This document shows, piece after piece, positions 1 to 16,249 of a stretch of 64,000 bases of DNA; the first letter of the stretch is position 1; every line of letters begins with the position of its first letter. Made by a program: the position numbers and the translations under genes. The DNA lies in the NCBI GenBank assembly GCA_963556145.1, contig OY744464.1, positions 2,542,001 through 2,606,000 on the forward strand, written 5' to 3'. The notes beneath the pieces are model-generated. The model worked only from the letters and a program-made list of their open reading frames with translations. It had not been told where the DNA came from and ran no database searches. The DNA is from Hygrocybe punicea (taxonomy: Eukaryota; Basidiomycota; Agaricomycetes; Agaricales; Hygrophoraceae).

Positions 1-3000
1 ATTGGCGTGACATTGGCATCACATCTGCAATATTGGCAGACATTGGCATTGGCATCGACTGAGTAGGATTGGCTTGACATTGGTGTCCAATGTGAAATAT
101 TGGCAGACATTGGCATTGGCATCGACTGAGTAGGATTGGCTTGACATTGGCATCACATCTGCAATATTGGCAGACATTGGCATTGGCATCGACTGAGTAG
201 GATTGGCTTGACATTGGTGTCCAATGTGAAATATTGGCAGACATTGGCATTGGCATCGCCTGGGTAGCATTGGCGTGACATTGGCATCACATCTGCAATA
301 TTGGCAAACATTGGCATTGGCATCGCCCGGGTAGCATTGGCGTGACATTGGCATCACATCTGCAATATTGGCAGACATTGGCATTGGCATCGACTGAGTA
401 GGATTGGCTTGACATTGGTGTCCAATGTGAAATATTGGCAGACATTGGCATTGGCATCGCCTGGGTAGGATTGGCGTGACATTGGCATCACATTGGCAAT
501 ATTGGCAGACATTGGCATTGGCATCGACTGCGTAGGATTGGCTTGACATTGGCATCACATTGGCAATATTGGCAGACATTGGCATTGGCATCGCCTGGGT
601 AGGATTGGCGTGACATTGGCATCACATCTGCAATATTGGCAAACATTGGCATTGGCATCGCCCGGGTAGCATTGGCGTGACATTGGCATCACATCTGCAA
701 TATTGGCAGACATTGGCATTGGCATCGACTGCGTAGCATTGGCGTGACATTGGCATCACATCTGCAATATTGGCAAACATTGGCATTGGCATCGCCCGGG
801 TAGCATTGGCGTGACATTGGCATCACATCTGCAATATTGGCAGACATTGGCATTGGCATCGACTGAGTAGGATTGGCTTGACATTGGCATCACATCTGCA
901 ATATTGGCAGACATTGGCATTGGCATCGACTGAGTAGGATTGGCTTGACATTGGTGTCCAATGTGAAATATTGGCAGACATTGGCATTGGCATCGCCTGG
1001 GTAGGATTGGCGTGACATTGGCATCACATTGGCAATATTGGCAGACATTGGCATTGGCATCGACTGCGTAGGATTGGCTTGACATTGGCATCACATTGGC
1101 AATATTGGCAGACATTGGCATTGGCATCGACTGAGTAGGATTGGCTTGACATTGGCATCACATTGGCAATATTGGCAGACATTGGCATTGGCATCGCCTG
1201 GGTAGGATTGGCGTGACATTGGCATCACATCTGCAATATTGGCAAACATTGGCATTGGCATCGCCTGGGTAGGATTGGCGTGACATTGGCATCACATCTG
1301 CAATATTGGCAAACATTGGCATTGGCATCGCCCGGGTAGCATTGGCGTGACATTGGCATCACATCTGCAATATTGGCAGACATTGGCATTGGCATCGACT
1401 GCGTAGCATTGGCGTGACATTGGCATCACATCTGCAATATTGGCAAACATTGGCATTGGCATCGCCCGGGTAGCATTGGCGTGACATTGGCATCACATCT
1501 GCAATATTGGCAGACATTGGCATTGGCATCGACTGAGTAGGATTGGCTTGACATTGGCATCACATCTGCAATATTGGCAGACATTGTCATTGGCATCGCC
1601 CGGGTAGCATTGGCGTGACATTGGCATCACATTGGCAATATTGGCAGACATTGGCATTGGCATCGACTGAGTAGGATTGGCTTGACATTGGTGTCCAATG
1701 TGAAATATTGGCAGACATTGGCATTGGCATCGCCTGGGTAGGATTGGCGTGACATTGGCATCACATCTGCAATATTGGCAGACATTGGCATTGGCATCGC
1801 CCGGGTAGCATTGGCGTGACATTGGCATCACATCTGCAATATTGGCAGACATTGGCATTGGCATCGACTGAGTAGGATTGGCTTGACATTGGTGTCCAAT
1901 GTGAAAATTGGCAGACATTGGCATTGGCATCGCCTGGGTAGGATTGGCGTGACATTGGCATCACATCTGCAATATTGGCAGACATTGGCATTGGCATCGA
2001 CTGAGTAGGATTGGCTTGACATTGGTGTCCAATGTGAAATATTGGCAGACATTGGCATTGGCATCGCCTGGGTAGCATTGGCGTGACATTGGCATCACAT
2101 CTGCAATATTGGCAAACATTGGCATTGGCATCGCCCGGGTAGCATTGGCGTGACATTGGCATCACATCTGCAATATTGGCAGACATTGGCATTGGCATCG
2201 ACTGAGTAGGATTGGCTTGACATTGGTGTCCAATGTGAAATATTGGCAGACATTGGCATTGGCATCGCCTGGGTAGGATTGGCGTGACATTGGCATCACA
2301 TTGGCAATATTGGCAGACATTGGCATTGGCATCGACTGCGTAGGATTGGCTTGACATTGGCATCACATTGGCAATATTGGCAGACATTGGCATTGGCATC
2401 GCCTGGGTAGCATTGGCGTGACATTGGCATCACATCTGCAATATTGGCAAACATTGGCATTGGCATCGCCCGGGTAGCATTGGCGTGACATTGGCATCAC
2501 ATCTGCAATATTGGCAGACATTGGCATTGGCATCGACTGAGTAGGATTGGCTTGACATTGGTGTCCAATGTGAAATATTGGCAGACATTGGCATTGGCAT
2601 CGCCTGGGTAGGATTGGCGTGACATTGGCATCACATTGGCAATATTGGCAGACATTGGCATTGGCATCGACTGCGTAGGATTGGCTTGACATTGGCATCA
2701 CATTGGCAATATTGGCAGACATTGGCATTGGCATCGCCTGGGTAGGATTGGCGTGACATTGGCATCACATCTGCAATATTGGCAAACATTGGCATTGGCA
2801 TCGCCCGGGTAGCATTGGCGTGACATTGGCATCACATCTGCAATATTGGCAGACATTGGCATTGGCATCGACTGCGTAGCATTGGCGTGACATTGGCATC
2901 ACATCTGCAATATTGGCAAACATTGGCATTGGCATCGCCCGGGTAGCATTGGCGTGACATTGGCATCACATCTGCAATATTGGCAGACATTGGCATTGGC

Positions 3001-6000
3001 ATCGACTGAGTAGGATTGGCTTGACATTGGCATCACATCTGCAATATTGGCAGACATTGGCATTGGCATCGCCCGGGTAGCATTGGCGTGACATTGGCAT
3101 CACATCTGCAATATTGGCAGACATTGGCATTGGCATCGACTGAGTAGGATTGGCTTGACATTGGCATCACATTGGCAATATTGGCAGACATTGGCATTGG
3201 CATCGCCTGGGTAGCATTGGCGTGACATTGGCATCACATCTGCAATATTGGCAAGCATTGGCATTGGCATCGCCCGGGTAGCATTGGCGTGACATTGGCA
3301 TCACATCTGCAATATTGGCAGACATTGGCATTGGCATCGACTGAGTAGGATTGGCTTGACATTGGTGTCCAATGTGAAATATTGGCAGACATTGGCATTG
3401 GCATCGACTGAGTAGGATTGGCTTGACATTGGCATCACATTGGCAATATTGGCAGACATTGGCATTGGCATCGCCCGGGTAGCATTGGCGTGACATTGGC
3501 ATCACATCTGCAATATTGGCAGACATTGGCATTGGCATCGACTGAGTAGGATTGGCTTGACATTGGTGTCCAATGTGAAAATTGGCAGACATTGGCATTG
3601 GCATCGCCTGGGTAGGATTGGCGTGACATTGGCATCACATCTGCAATATTGGCAGACATTGGCATTGGCATCGACTGAGTAGGATTGGCTTGACATTGGC
3701 ATCACATTGGCAATATTGGCAGACATTGGCATTGGCATCGCCTGGGTAGCATTGGCGTGACATTGGCATCACATCTGCAATATTGGCAAACATTGGCATT
3801 GGCATCGCCCGGGTAGCATTGGCGTGACATTGGCATCACATCTGCAATATTGGCAGACATTGGCATTGGCATCGACTGAGTAGGATTGGCTTGACATTGG
3901 CATCACATTGGCAATATTGGCAGACATTGGCATTGGCATCGCCTGGGTAGCATTGGCGTGACATTGGCATCACATCTGCAATATTGGCAAACATTGGCAT
4001 TGGCATCGCCCGGGTAGCATTGGCGTGACATTGGCATCACATCTGCAATATTGGCAGACATTGGCATTGGCATCGACTGAGTAGGATTGGCTTGACATTG
4101 GCATCACATTGGCAATATTGGCAGACATTGGCATTGGCATCGCCTGGGTAGCATTGGCGTGACATTGGCATCACATCTGCAATATTGGCAAGCATTGGCA
4201 TTGGCATCGCCCGGGTAGCATTGGCGTGACATTGGCATCACATCTGCAATATTGGCAGACATTGGCATTGGCATCGACTGAGTAGGATTGGCTTGACATT
4301 GGTGTCCAATGTGAAATATTGGCAGACATTGGCATTGGCATCGCCTGGGTAGGATTGGCGTGACATTGGCATCACATTGGCAATATTGGCAGACATTGGC
4401 ATTGGCATCGACTGCGTAGGATTGGCTTGACATTGGCATCACATTGGCAATATTGGCAGACATTGGCATTGGCATCGCCTGGGTAGCATTGGCGTGACAT
4501 TGGCATCACATCTGCAATATTGGCAAACATTGGCATTGGCATCGCCCGGGTAGCATTGGCGTGACATTGGCATCACATCTGCAATATTGGCAGACATTGT
4601 CATTGGCATCGCCCGGGTAGCATTGGCGTGACATTGGCATCACATTGGCAATATTGGCAGACATTGGCATTGGCATCGCCTGGGTAGGATTGGCGTGACA
4701 TTGGCATCACATCTGCAATATTGGCAAACATTGGCATTGGCATCGCCCGGGTAGCATTGGCGTGACATTGGCATCACATCTGCAATATTGGCAGACATTG
4801 GCATTGGCATCGACTGCGTAGCATTGGCGTGACATTGGCATCACATCTGCAATATTGGCAGACATTGGCATTGGCATCGACTGAGTAGGATTGGCTTGAC
4901 ATTGGTGTCCAATGTGAAATATTGGCAGACATTGGCATTGGCATCGCCTGGGTAGGATTGGCGTGACATTGGCATCACATTGGCAATATTGGCAGACATT
5001 GGCATTGGCATCGACTGCGCAGGATTGGCTTGACATTGGCATCACATTGGCAATATTGGCAGACATTGGCATTGGCATCGCCCGGGTAGCATTGGCGTGA
5101 CATTGGCATCACATTGGCAATATTGGCAGACATTGGCATTGGCATCGCCTGGGTAGGATTGGCGTGACATTGGCATCACATCTGCAATATTGGCAAACAT
5201 TGGCATTGGCATCGCCCGGGTAGCATTGGCGTGACATTGGCATCACATCTGCAATATTGGCAGACATTGGCATTGGCATCGACTGCGTAGCATTGGCGTG
5301 ACATTGGCATCACATCTGCAATATTGGCAAACATTGGCATTGGCATCGCCCGGGTAGCATTGGCGTGACATTGGCATCACATCTGCAATATTGGCAGACA
5401 TTGGCATTGGCATCGACTGAGTAGGATTGGCTTGACATTGGCATCACATCTGCAATATTGGCAGACATTGTCATTGGCATCGCCCAAGTAGCATTGGCGT
5501 GACATTGGCATCACATTGGCAATATTGGCAGACATTGGCATTGGCATCGACTGAGTAGGATTGGCTTGACATTGGTGTCCAATGTGAAATATTGGCAGAC
5601 ATTGGCATTGGCATCGCCTGGGTAGGATTGGCGTGACATTGGCATCACATCTGCAATATTGGCAGACATTGGCATTGGCATCGCCCGGGTAGCATTGGCG
5701 TGACATTGGCATCACATCTGCAATATTGGCAGACATTGGCATTGGCATCGACTGAGTAGGATTGGCTTGACATTGGTGTCCAATGTGAAAATTGGCAGAC
5801 ATTGGCATTGGCATCGCCTGGGTAGGATTGGCGTGACATTGGCATCACATCTGCAATATTGGCAGACATTGGCATTGGCATCGACTGAGTAGGATTGGCT
5901 TGACATTGGCATCACATTGGCAATATTGGCAGACATTGGCATTGGCATCGCCTGGGTAGCATTGGCGTGACATTGGCATCACATCTGCAATATTGGCAAA

Positions 6001-9000
6001 CATTGGCATTGGCATCGCCCGGGTAGCATTGGCGTGACATTGGCATCACATCTGCAATATTGGCAGACATTGGCATTGGCATCGACTGAGTAGGATTGGC
6101 TTGACATTGGCATCACATTGGCAATATTGGCAGACATTGGCATTGGCATCGCCTGGGTAGCATTGGCGTGACATTGGCATCACATCTGCAATATTGGCAA
6201 GCATTGGCATTGGCATCGCCCGGGTAGCATTGGCGTGACATTGGCATCACATCTGCAATATTGGCAGACATTGGCATTGGCATCGACTGAGTAGGATTGG
6301 CTTGACATTGGTGTCCAATGTGAAATATTGGCAGACATTGGCATTGGCATCGCCTGGGTAGGATTGGCGTGACATTGGCATCACATTGGCAATATTGGCA
6401 GACATTGGCATTGGCATCGACTGCGTAGGATTGGCTTGACATTGGCATCACATTGGCAATATTGGCAGACATTGGCATTGGCATCGCCTGGGTAGCATTG
6501 GCGTGACATTGGCATCACATCTGCAATATTGGCAAACATTGGCATTGGCATCGCCCGGGTAGCATTGGCGTGACATTGGCATCACATCTGCAATATTGGC
6601 AGACATTGGCATTGGCATCGACTGAGTAGGATTGGCTTGACATTGGTGTCCAATGTGAAATATTGGCAGACATTGGCATTGGCATCGCCTGGGTAGGATT
6701 GGCGTGACATTGGCATCACATTGGCAATATTGGCAGACATTGGCATTGGCATCGACTGCGTAGGATTGGCTTGACATTGGCATCACATTGGCAATATTGG
6801 CAGACATTGGCATTGGCATCGCCTGGGTAGCATTGGCGTGACATTGGCATCACATCTGCAATATTGGCAAACATTGGCATTGGCATCGCCCGGGTAGCAT
6901 TGGCGTGACATTGGCATCACATCTGCAATATTGGCAGACATTGGCATTGGCATCGACTGCGTAGCATTGGCGTGACATTGGCATCACATCTGCAATATTG
7001 GCAAACATTGGCATTGGCATCGCCCGGGTAGCATTGGCGTGACATTGGCATCACATCTGCAATATTGGCAGACATTGGCATTGGCATCGACTGAGTAGGA
7101 TTGGCTTGACATTGGCATCACATCTGCAATATTGGCAGACATTGTCATTGGCATCGCCCGGGTAGCATTGGCGTGACATTGGCATCACATTGGCAATATT
7201 GGCAGACATTGGCATTGGCATCGCCTGGGTAGCATTGGCGTGACATTGGCATCACATCTGCAATATTGGCAAACATTGGCATTGGCATCGCCCGGGTAGC
7301 ATTGGCGTGACATTGGCATCACATCTGCAATATTGGCAGACATTGGCATTGGCATCGACTGAGTAGGATTGGCTTGACATTGGTGTCCAATGTGAAATAT
7401 TGGCAGACATTGGCATTGGCATCGCCTGGGTAGGATTGGCGTGACATTGGCATCACCTCTGCAATATTGGCAGACATTGGCATTGGCATCGACTGAGTAG
7501 GATTGGCTTGACATTGGCATCACATCTGCAATATTGGCAGACATTGGCATTGGCATCGACTGCGTAGCATTGGCGTGACATTGGCATCACATCTGCAATA
7601 TTGGCAAACATTGGCATTGGCATCGCCCGGGTAGCATTGGCGTGACATTGGCATCACATCTGCAATATTGGCAGACATTGGCATTGGCATCGACTGAGTA
7701 GGATTGGCTTGACATTGGTGTCCAATGTGAAATATTGGCAGACATTGGCATTGGCATCGCCTGGGTAGGATTGGCGTGACATTGGCATCACATCTGCAAT
7801 ATTGGCAGACATTGGCATTGGCATCGACTGAGTAGGATTGGCTTGACATTGGCATCACATCTGCAATATTGGCAGACATTGTCATTGGCATCGCCCGGGT
7901 AGCATTGGCGTGACATTGGCATCACATCTGCAATATTGGCAGACATTGGCATTGGCATCGCCCGGGTAGCATTGGCGTGACATTGGCATCACATCTGCAA
8001 TATTGGCAGACATTGGCATTGGCATCGCCCGGGTAGCATTGGCGTGACATTGGCATCACATCTGCAATATTGGCAGACATTGGCATTGGCATCGCCCGGG
8101 TAGCATTGGCGTGACATTGGCATCACATCTGCAATATTGGCAAACATTGGCATTGGCATCGACTGAGTAGGATTGGCTTGACATTGGTGTCCAATGTGAA
8201 ATATTGGCAGACATTGGCATTGGCATCGCCTGGGTAGGATTGGCGTGACATTGGCATCACCTCTGCAATATTGGCAGACATTGGCATTGGCATCGACTGA
8301 GTAGGATTGGCTTGACATTGGTGTCCAATGTGAAATATTGGCAGACATTGGCATTGGCATCGCCTGGGTAGCATTGGCGTGACATTGGCATCACATCTGC
8401 AATATTGGCAAACATTGGCATTGGCATCGACTGAGTAGGATTGGCTTGACATTGGTGTCCAATGTGAAATATTGGCAGACATTGGCATTGGCATCGCCCG
8501 GGTAGCATTGGCGTGACATTGGCATCACATCTGCAATATTGGCAGACATTGGCATTGGCATCGCCTGGGTAGCATTGGCGTGACATTGGCATCACATCTG
8601 CAATATTGGCAAACATTGGCATTGGCATCGCCCGGGTAGCATTGGCGTGACATTGGCATCACATCTGCAATATTGGCAGACATTGGCATTGGCATCGACT
8701 GAGTAGGATTGGCTTGACATTGGTGTCCAATGTGAAATATTGGCAGACATTGGCATTGGCATCGCCTGGGTAGGATTGGCGTGACATTGGCATCACATCT
8801 GCAATATTGGCAGACAATGGCATTGGCATCGACTGCGTAGCATTGGCGTGACATTGGCATCACATCTGCAATATTGGCAAACATTGGCATTGGCATCGCC
8901 CGGGTAGCATTGGCGTGACATTGGCATCACATCTGCAATATTGGCAGACATTGGCATTGGCATCGACTGAGTAGGATTGGCTTGACATTGGTGTCCAATG

Positions 9001-9300
9001 TGAAATATTGGCAGACATTGGCATTGGCATCGCCTGGGTAGGATTGGCGTGACATTGGCATCACATCTGCAATATTGGCAGACAATGGCATTGGCATCGC
9101 CCGGGTAGCATTGGCGTGACATTGGCATCACATCTGCAATATTGGCAGACATTGGCATTGGCATCGCCCGGGTAGCATTGGCGTGACATTGGCATCACAT
9201 CTGCAATATTGGCAGACATTGGCATTGGCATCGACTGAGTAGGATTGGCTTGACATTGGTGTCCAATGTGAAATATTGGCAGACATTGGCATTGGCATCG

Positions 9301-10560
9301 CCCGGGTAGCATTGGCGTGACATTGGCATCACATCTGCAATATTGGCAGACATTGGCATTGGCATCGCCCGGGTAGCATTGGCGTGACATTGGCATCACA
9401 TCTGCAATATTGGCAGACATTGGCATTGGCATCGCCCGGGTAGCATTGGCGTGACATTGGCATCACATCTGCAATATTGGCAGACATTGGCATTGGCATC
9501 GCCCGGGTAGCATTGGCGTGACATTGGCATCACATCTGCAATATTGGCAGACATTGGCATTGGCATCGCCCGGGTAGCATTGGCGTGACATTGGCATCAC
9601 ATCTGCAATATTGGCAGACAATGGCATTGGCATCGCCCGGGTAGCATTGGCGTGACATTGGCATCACATCTGCAATATTGGCAGACATTGGCATTGGCAT
9701 CGCCCGGGTAGCATTGGCGTGACATTGGCATCACATCTGCAATATTGGCAGACATTGGCATTGGCATCGCCCGGGTAGCATTGGCGTGACATTGGCATCA
9801 CATCTGCAATATTGGCAGACATTGGCATTGGCATCGCCCGGGTAGCATTGGCGTGACATTGGCATCACATCTGCAATATTGGCAGACATTGGCATTGGCA
9901 TCGCCCGGGTAGCATTGGCGTGACATTGGCATCACATCTGCAATATTGGCAGACATTGGCATTGGCATCGCCCGGGTAGCATTGGCGTGACATTGGCATC
10001 ACATCTGCAATATTGGCAGACATTGGCATTGGCATCGCCCGGGTAGCATTGGCGTGACATTGGCATCACATCTGCAATATTGGCAGACATTGGCATTGGC
10101 ATCGACTGAGTAGGATTGGCGTGACATTGGCATCACATCTGCAATATTGGCAGACATTAGCATTGGCATCGCCCGGGTAGCATTGGCGTGACATTGGCAT
10201 CACATCTGCAATATTGGCAGACATTGGCATTGGCATCGCCCGGGTAGCATTGGCGTGACATTGGCATCACATCTGCAATATTGGCAGACATTGGCATTGG
10301 CATCGCCCGGGTAGCATTGGCGTGACATTGGCATCACATCTGCAATATTGGCAGACATTGGCATTGGCATCGCCCGGGTAGCATTGGCGTGACATTGGCA
10401 TCACATCTGCAATATTGGCAGACATTGGCATTGGCATCGCCCGGGTAGCATTGGCGTGACATTGGCATCACATCTGCAATATTGGCAGACATTGGCATTG
10501 GCATCGCCCGGGTAGCATTGGCGTGACATTGGCATCACATCTGCAATATTGGCAGACATT
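9301..10560. repeat. Homogenised stretch of a single satellite variant
   Basis: For about 1.26 kb nearly every unit is the same variant (CGCCCGGGTAG followed by GCGTGACATTGGCATCACATCTGC). Only a few single-base changes are seen, for example at 9,621, at 10,159 and in the unit around 10,105. Elsewhere in the array this variant alternates with the GTGTCCAATG variant. The run suggests a recent local expansion of one unit. Confidence 0.8.
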
Positions 10561-11640
10561 GGCATTGGCATCGACTGAGTAGGATTGGCTTGACATTGGT
10601 GTCCAATGTGAAATATTGGCAGACATTGGCATTGGCATCGCCTGGGTAGGATTGGCTTGACATTGGTGTCCAATGTGAAATATTGGCAGATATTGGCATT
10701 GGCATCGCCCGGGTAGCATTGGCGTGACATTGGCATCACATCTGCAATATTGGCAGACATTGGCATTGGCATCGACTGAGTAGGATTGGCTTGACATTGG
10801 TGTCCAATGTGAAATATTGGCAGACATTGGCATTGGCATCGCCTGGGTAGGATTAGCTTGACATTGGTGTCCAATGTGAAATATTGGCAGATATTGGCAT
10901 TGGCATCGCCCGGGTAGCATTGGCGTGACATTGGCATCACATCTGCAATATTGGCAGACATTGGCATTGGCATCGCCCGGGTAGCATTGGCGTGACATTG
11001 GCATCACATCTGCAATATTGGCAGACATTGGCATTGGCATCGACTGAGTAGGATTGGCTTGACATTGGTGTCCAATGTGAAATATTGGCAGACATTGGCA
11101 TTGGCATCGCCTGGGTAGGATTGGCGTGACATTGGCATCACCTCTGCAATATTGGCAGACATTGGCATTGGCATCGACTGAGTAGGATTGGCTTGACATT
11201 GGTGTCCAATGTGAAATATTGGCAGACATTGGCATTGGCATCGCCTGGGTAGGATTGGCTTGACATTGGTGTCCAATGTGAAATATTGGCAGACATTGGC
11301 ATTGGCATCGCCCAGGTAGCATTGGCGTGACATTGGCATCACATCTGCAATATTGGCAAACATTGGCATTGGCATCGACTGAGTAGGATTGGCTTGACAT
11401 TGGTGTCCAATGTGAAATATTGGCAGACATTGGCATTGGCATCGCCCGGGTAGCATTGGCGTGACATTGGCATCACATCTGCAATATTGGCAGACATTGC
11501 CACTGGCATCGACTGAGTAGCATTGGCGTGACATTGGCATCACATCTGCAATATTGGCAGACATTGGCATTGGCATCGACTGAGTAGGATTGGCTTGACA
11601 TTGGTGTCCAATGTGAAATATTGGCAGACATTGGCATTGG

Positions 11641-11681
11641 CATCGACTGAGTAGGATTGGCTTGACACACATTGCCACTGG
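11641..11681. other. Truncated 41-bp satellite unit
   Basis: Between two CATCG anchors at 11,641 and 11,682 the unit is 41 bp and not 67 bp. It reads GCTTGACACACATTGCC, so about 26 bp are missing from the middle of the unit. It is the only large internal deletion I noticed in the array. Confidence 0.85.
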
Positions 11682-14600
11682 CATCGACTGAGTAGCATTG
11701 GCGTGACATTGGCATCACATCTGCAATATTGGCAGACATTGGCATTGGCATCGACTGAGTAGGATTGGCTTGACATTGGTGTCCAATGTGAAATATTGGC
11801 AGACATTGGCATTGGCATCGACTGAGTAGGATTGGCTTGACATTGGTGTCCAATGTGAAATATTGGCAGACATTGGCATTGGCATCGCCCGGGTAGCATT
11901 GGCGTGACATTGGCATCACATCTGCAATATTGGCAGACATTGGCATTGGCATCGACTGAGTAGGATTGGCTTGACATTGGTGTCCAATGTGAAATATTGG
12001 CAGACATTGGCATTGGCATCGCCCGGGTAGCATTGGCGTGACATTGGCATCACATCTGCAATATTGGCAGACATTGGCATTGGCATCGCCCGGGTAGCAT
12101 TGGCGTGACATTGGCATCACATCTGCAATATTGGCAGACATTGGCATTGGCATCGCCCGGGTAGCATTGGCGTGACATTGGCATCACATCTGCAATATTG
12201 GCAAACATTGGCATTGGCATCGACTGAGTAGGATTGGCTTGACATTGGTGTCCAATGTGAAATATTGGCAGACATTGGCATTGGCATCGCCCGGGTAGCA
12301 TTGGCGTGACATTGGCATCACATCTGCAATATTGGCAGACATTGGCATTGGCATCGCCCGGGTAGCATTGGCGTGACATTGGCATCACATCTGCAATATT
12401 GGCAGACATTGGCATTGGCATCGCCCGGGTAGCATTGGCGTGACATTGGCATCACATCTGCAATATTGGCAGACATTGGCATTGGCATCGCCCGGGTAGC
12501 ATTGGCGTGACATTGGCATCACATCTGCAATATTGGCAAACATTGGCATTGGCATCGACTGAGTAGGATTGGCTTGACATTGGTGTCCAATGTGAAATAT
12601 TGGCAGACATTGGCATTGGCATCGCCCGGGTAGCATTGGCGTGACATTGGCATCACATCTGCAATATTGGCAGACATTGCCACTGGCATCGACTGAGTAG
12701 CATTGGCGTGACATTGGCATCACATCTGCAATATTGGCAGACATTGGCATTGGCATCGACTGAGTAGGATTGGCTTGACATTGGTGTCCAATGTGAAATA
12801 TTGGCAGACATTGGCATTGGCATCGCCCGGGTAGCATTGGCGTGACATTGGCATCACATCTGCAATATTGGCAGACATTGCCACTGGCATCGACTGAGTA
12901 GCATTGGCTTGACATTGGTGTCCAATGTGAAATATTGGCAGACATTGGCATTGGCATCGCCCGGGTAGCATTGGCGTGACATTGGCATCACATCTGCAAT
13001 ATTGGCAGACATTGGCATTGGCATCGACTGAGTAGGATTGGCGTGACATTGGCATCACATCTGCAATATTGGCAAACATTGGCATTGGCATCGACTGAGT
13101 AGGATTGGCTTGACATTGGTGTCCAATGTGAAATATTGGCAGACATTGGCATTGGCATCGCCTGGGTAGGATTGGCGTGACATTGGCATCATCTCTGCAA
13201 TATTGGCAGACATTGGCATTGGCATCGACTGAGTAGGATTGGCTTGACATTGGTGTCCAATGTGAAATATTGGCAGACATTGGCATTGGCATCGCCTGGG
13301 TAGGATTGGCGTGACATTGGCATCACCTCTGCAATATTGGCAGACATTGGCATTGGCATCGACTGAGTAGGATTGGCTTGACATTGGTGTCCAATGTGAA
13401 ATATTGGCAGACATTGGCATTGGCATCGCCCGGGTAGCATTGGCGTGACATTGGCATCACATCTGCAATATTGGCAGACATTGGCATTGGCATCGACTGA
13501 GTAGGATTGGCTTGACATTGGTGTCCAATGTGAAATATTGGCAGACATTGGCATTGGCATCGCCTGGGTAGCATTGGCGTGACATTGGCATCACCTCTGC
13601 AATATTGGCAAACATTGGCATTGGCATCGCCCGGGTAGCATTGGCGTGACATTGGCATCACATCTGCAATATTGGCAGACATTGGCATTGGCATCGACTG
13701 AGTAGGATTGGCTTGACATTGGTGTCCAATGTGAAATATTGGCAGACATTGGCATTGGCATCGCCTGGGTAGGATTGGCGTGACATTGGCATCACCTCTG
13801 CAATATTGGCAGACATTGGCATTGGCATCGACTGAGTAGGATTGGCTTGACATTGGTGTCCAATGTGAAATATTGGCAGACATTGGCATTGGCATCGCCT
13901 GGGTAGGATTGGCGTGACATTGGTGTTCAATGTGAAATATTGGCAGACATTGGCATTGGCATCACCCGGGTAGCATTGGCGTGACATTGGCATCACATCT
14001 GCAATATTGGCAGACATTGGCATTGGCATCGACTGAGTAGGATTGGCTTGACATTGGTGTCCAATGTGAAATATTGGCAGACATTGGCATTGGCATCGCC
14101 TGGGTAGGATTGGCGTGACATTGGTGTTCAATGTGAAATATTGGCAGACATTGGCATTGGCATCACCCGGGTAGCATTGGCGTGACATTGGCATCACATC
14201 TGCAATATTGGCAGACATTGGCATTGGCATCGACTGAGTAGGATTGGCTTGACATTGGTGTCCAATGTGAAATATTGGCAGACATTGGCATTGGCATCGC
14301 CCGGGTAGCATTGGCGTGACATTGGCATCACATCTGCAATATTGGCAGACATTGGCATTGGCATCGACTGAGTAGGATTGGCTTGACATTGGTGTCCAAT
14401 GTGAAATATTGGCAGACATTGGCATTGGCATCGCCCGGGTAGCATTGGCGTGACATTGGCATCACATCTGCAATATTGGCAGACATTGGCATTGGCATCG
14501 CCTGGGTAGGATTGGCGTGACATTGGCATCACCTCTGCAATATTGGCAGACATTGACATTGGCATCGACTGAGTAGGATTGGCTTGACATTGGTGTCCAA

Positions 14601-16249
14601 TGTGAAATATTGGCAGACATTGGCATTGGCATCGCCTGGGTAGGATTGGCGTGACATTGGCATCACCTCTGCAATATTGGCAGACATTGGCATTGGCATC
14701 GCCCGGGTAGCATTGGCGTGACATTGGCATCACATCTGCAATATTGGCAGACATTGCCACTGGCATCGACTGAGTAGCATTGGCGTGACATTGGCATCAC
14801 ATCTGCAATATTGGCAGACATTGGCATTGGCATCGCCCGGGTAGCATTGGCGTGACATTGGCATCACATCTGCAATATTGGCAGACATTGGCATTGGCAT
14901 CGCCCGGGTAGCATTGGCGTGACATTGGCATCACATCTGCAATATTGGCAGACATTGGCATTGGCATCGCCCGGGTAGCATTGGCGTGACACTGGCATCA
15001 CATCTGCAATATTGGCAGACATTGGCATTGGCATCGCCCGGGTAGCATTGGCGTGACATTGGCATCACATCTGCAATATTGGCAGACATTGGCATTGGCA
15101 TCGCCCGGGTAGCATTGGCGTGACATTGGCATCACATCTGCAATATTGGCAGACATTGGCATTGGCATCGACTGAGTAGGATTGGCTTGACATTGGTGTC
15201 CAATGTGAAATATTGGCAGACATTGGCATTGGCATCGCCTGGGTAGCATTGGCGTGACATTGGCATCACCTCTGCAATATTGGCAAACATTGGCATTGGC
15301 ATCGACTGAGTAGGATTGGCTTGACATTGGTGTCCAATGTGAAATATTGGCAGACATTGGCATTGGCATCGCCTGGGTAGCATTGGCGTGACATTGGCAT
15401 CACCTCTGCAATATTGGCAGACATTGGCATTGGCATCGACTGAGTAGGATTGGCTTGACATTGGTGTCCAATGTGAAATATTGGCAGACATTGGCATTGG
15501 CATCGCCCGGGTAGCATTGGCGTGACATTGGCATCACATCTGCAATATTGGCAGACATTGGCATTGGCATCGACTGAGTAGGATTGGCTTGACATTGGTG
15601 TCCAATGTGAAATATTGGCAGACATTGGCATTGGCATCGCCCGGGTAGCATTGGCGTGACATTGGCATCACATCTGCAATATTGGCAGACATTGCCACTG
15701 GCATCGACTGAGTAGCATTGGCGTGACATTGGCATCACATCTGCAATATTGGCAGACATTGGCATTGGCATCGCCCGGGTAGCATTGGCGTGACATTGGC
15801 ATCACATCTGCAATATTGGCAGACATTGGCATTGGCATCGCCCGGGTAGCATTGGCGTGACATTGGCATCACATCTGCAATATTGGCAGACATTGGCATT
15901 GGCATCGACTGAGTAGGATTGGCTTGACATTGGTGTCCAATGTGAAATATTGGCAGACATTGGCATTGGCATCGCCTGGGTAGCATTGGCGTGACATTGG
16001 CATCACCTCTGCAATATTGGCAAACATTGGCATTGGCATCGACTGAGTAGGATTGGCTTGACATTGGTGTACAATGTGAAATATTGGCAGACATTGGCAT
16101 TGGCATCGCCCGGGTAGCATTGGCGTGACATTGGCATCACATCTGCAATATTGGCAGACATTGGCATTGGCATCGACTGAGTAGGATTGGCTTGACATTG
16201 GTGTCCAATGTGAAATATTGGCAGACATTGGCATTGGCATCGCCTGGGT

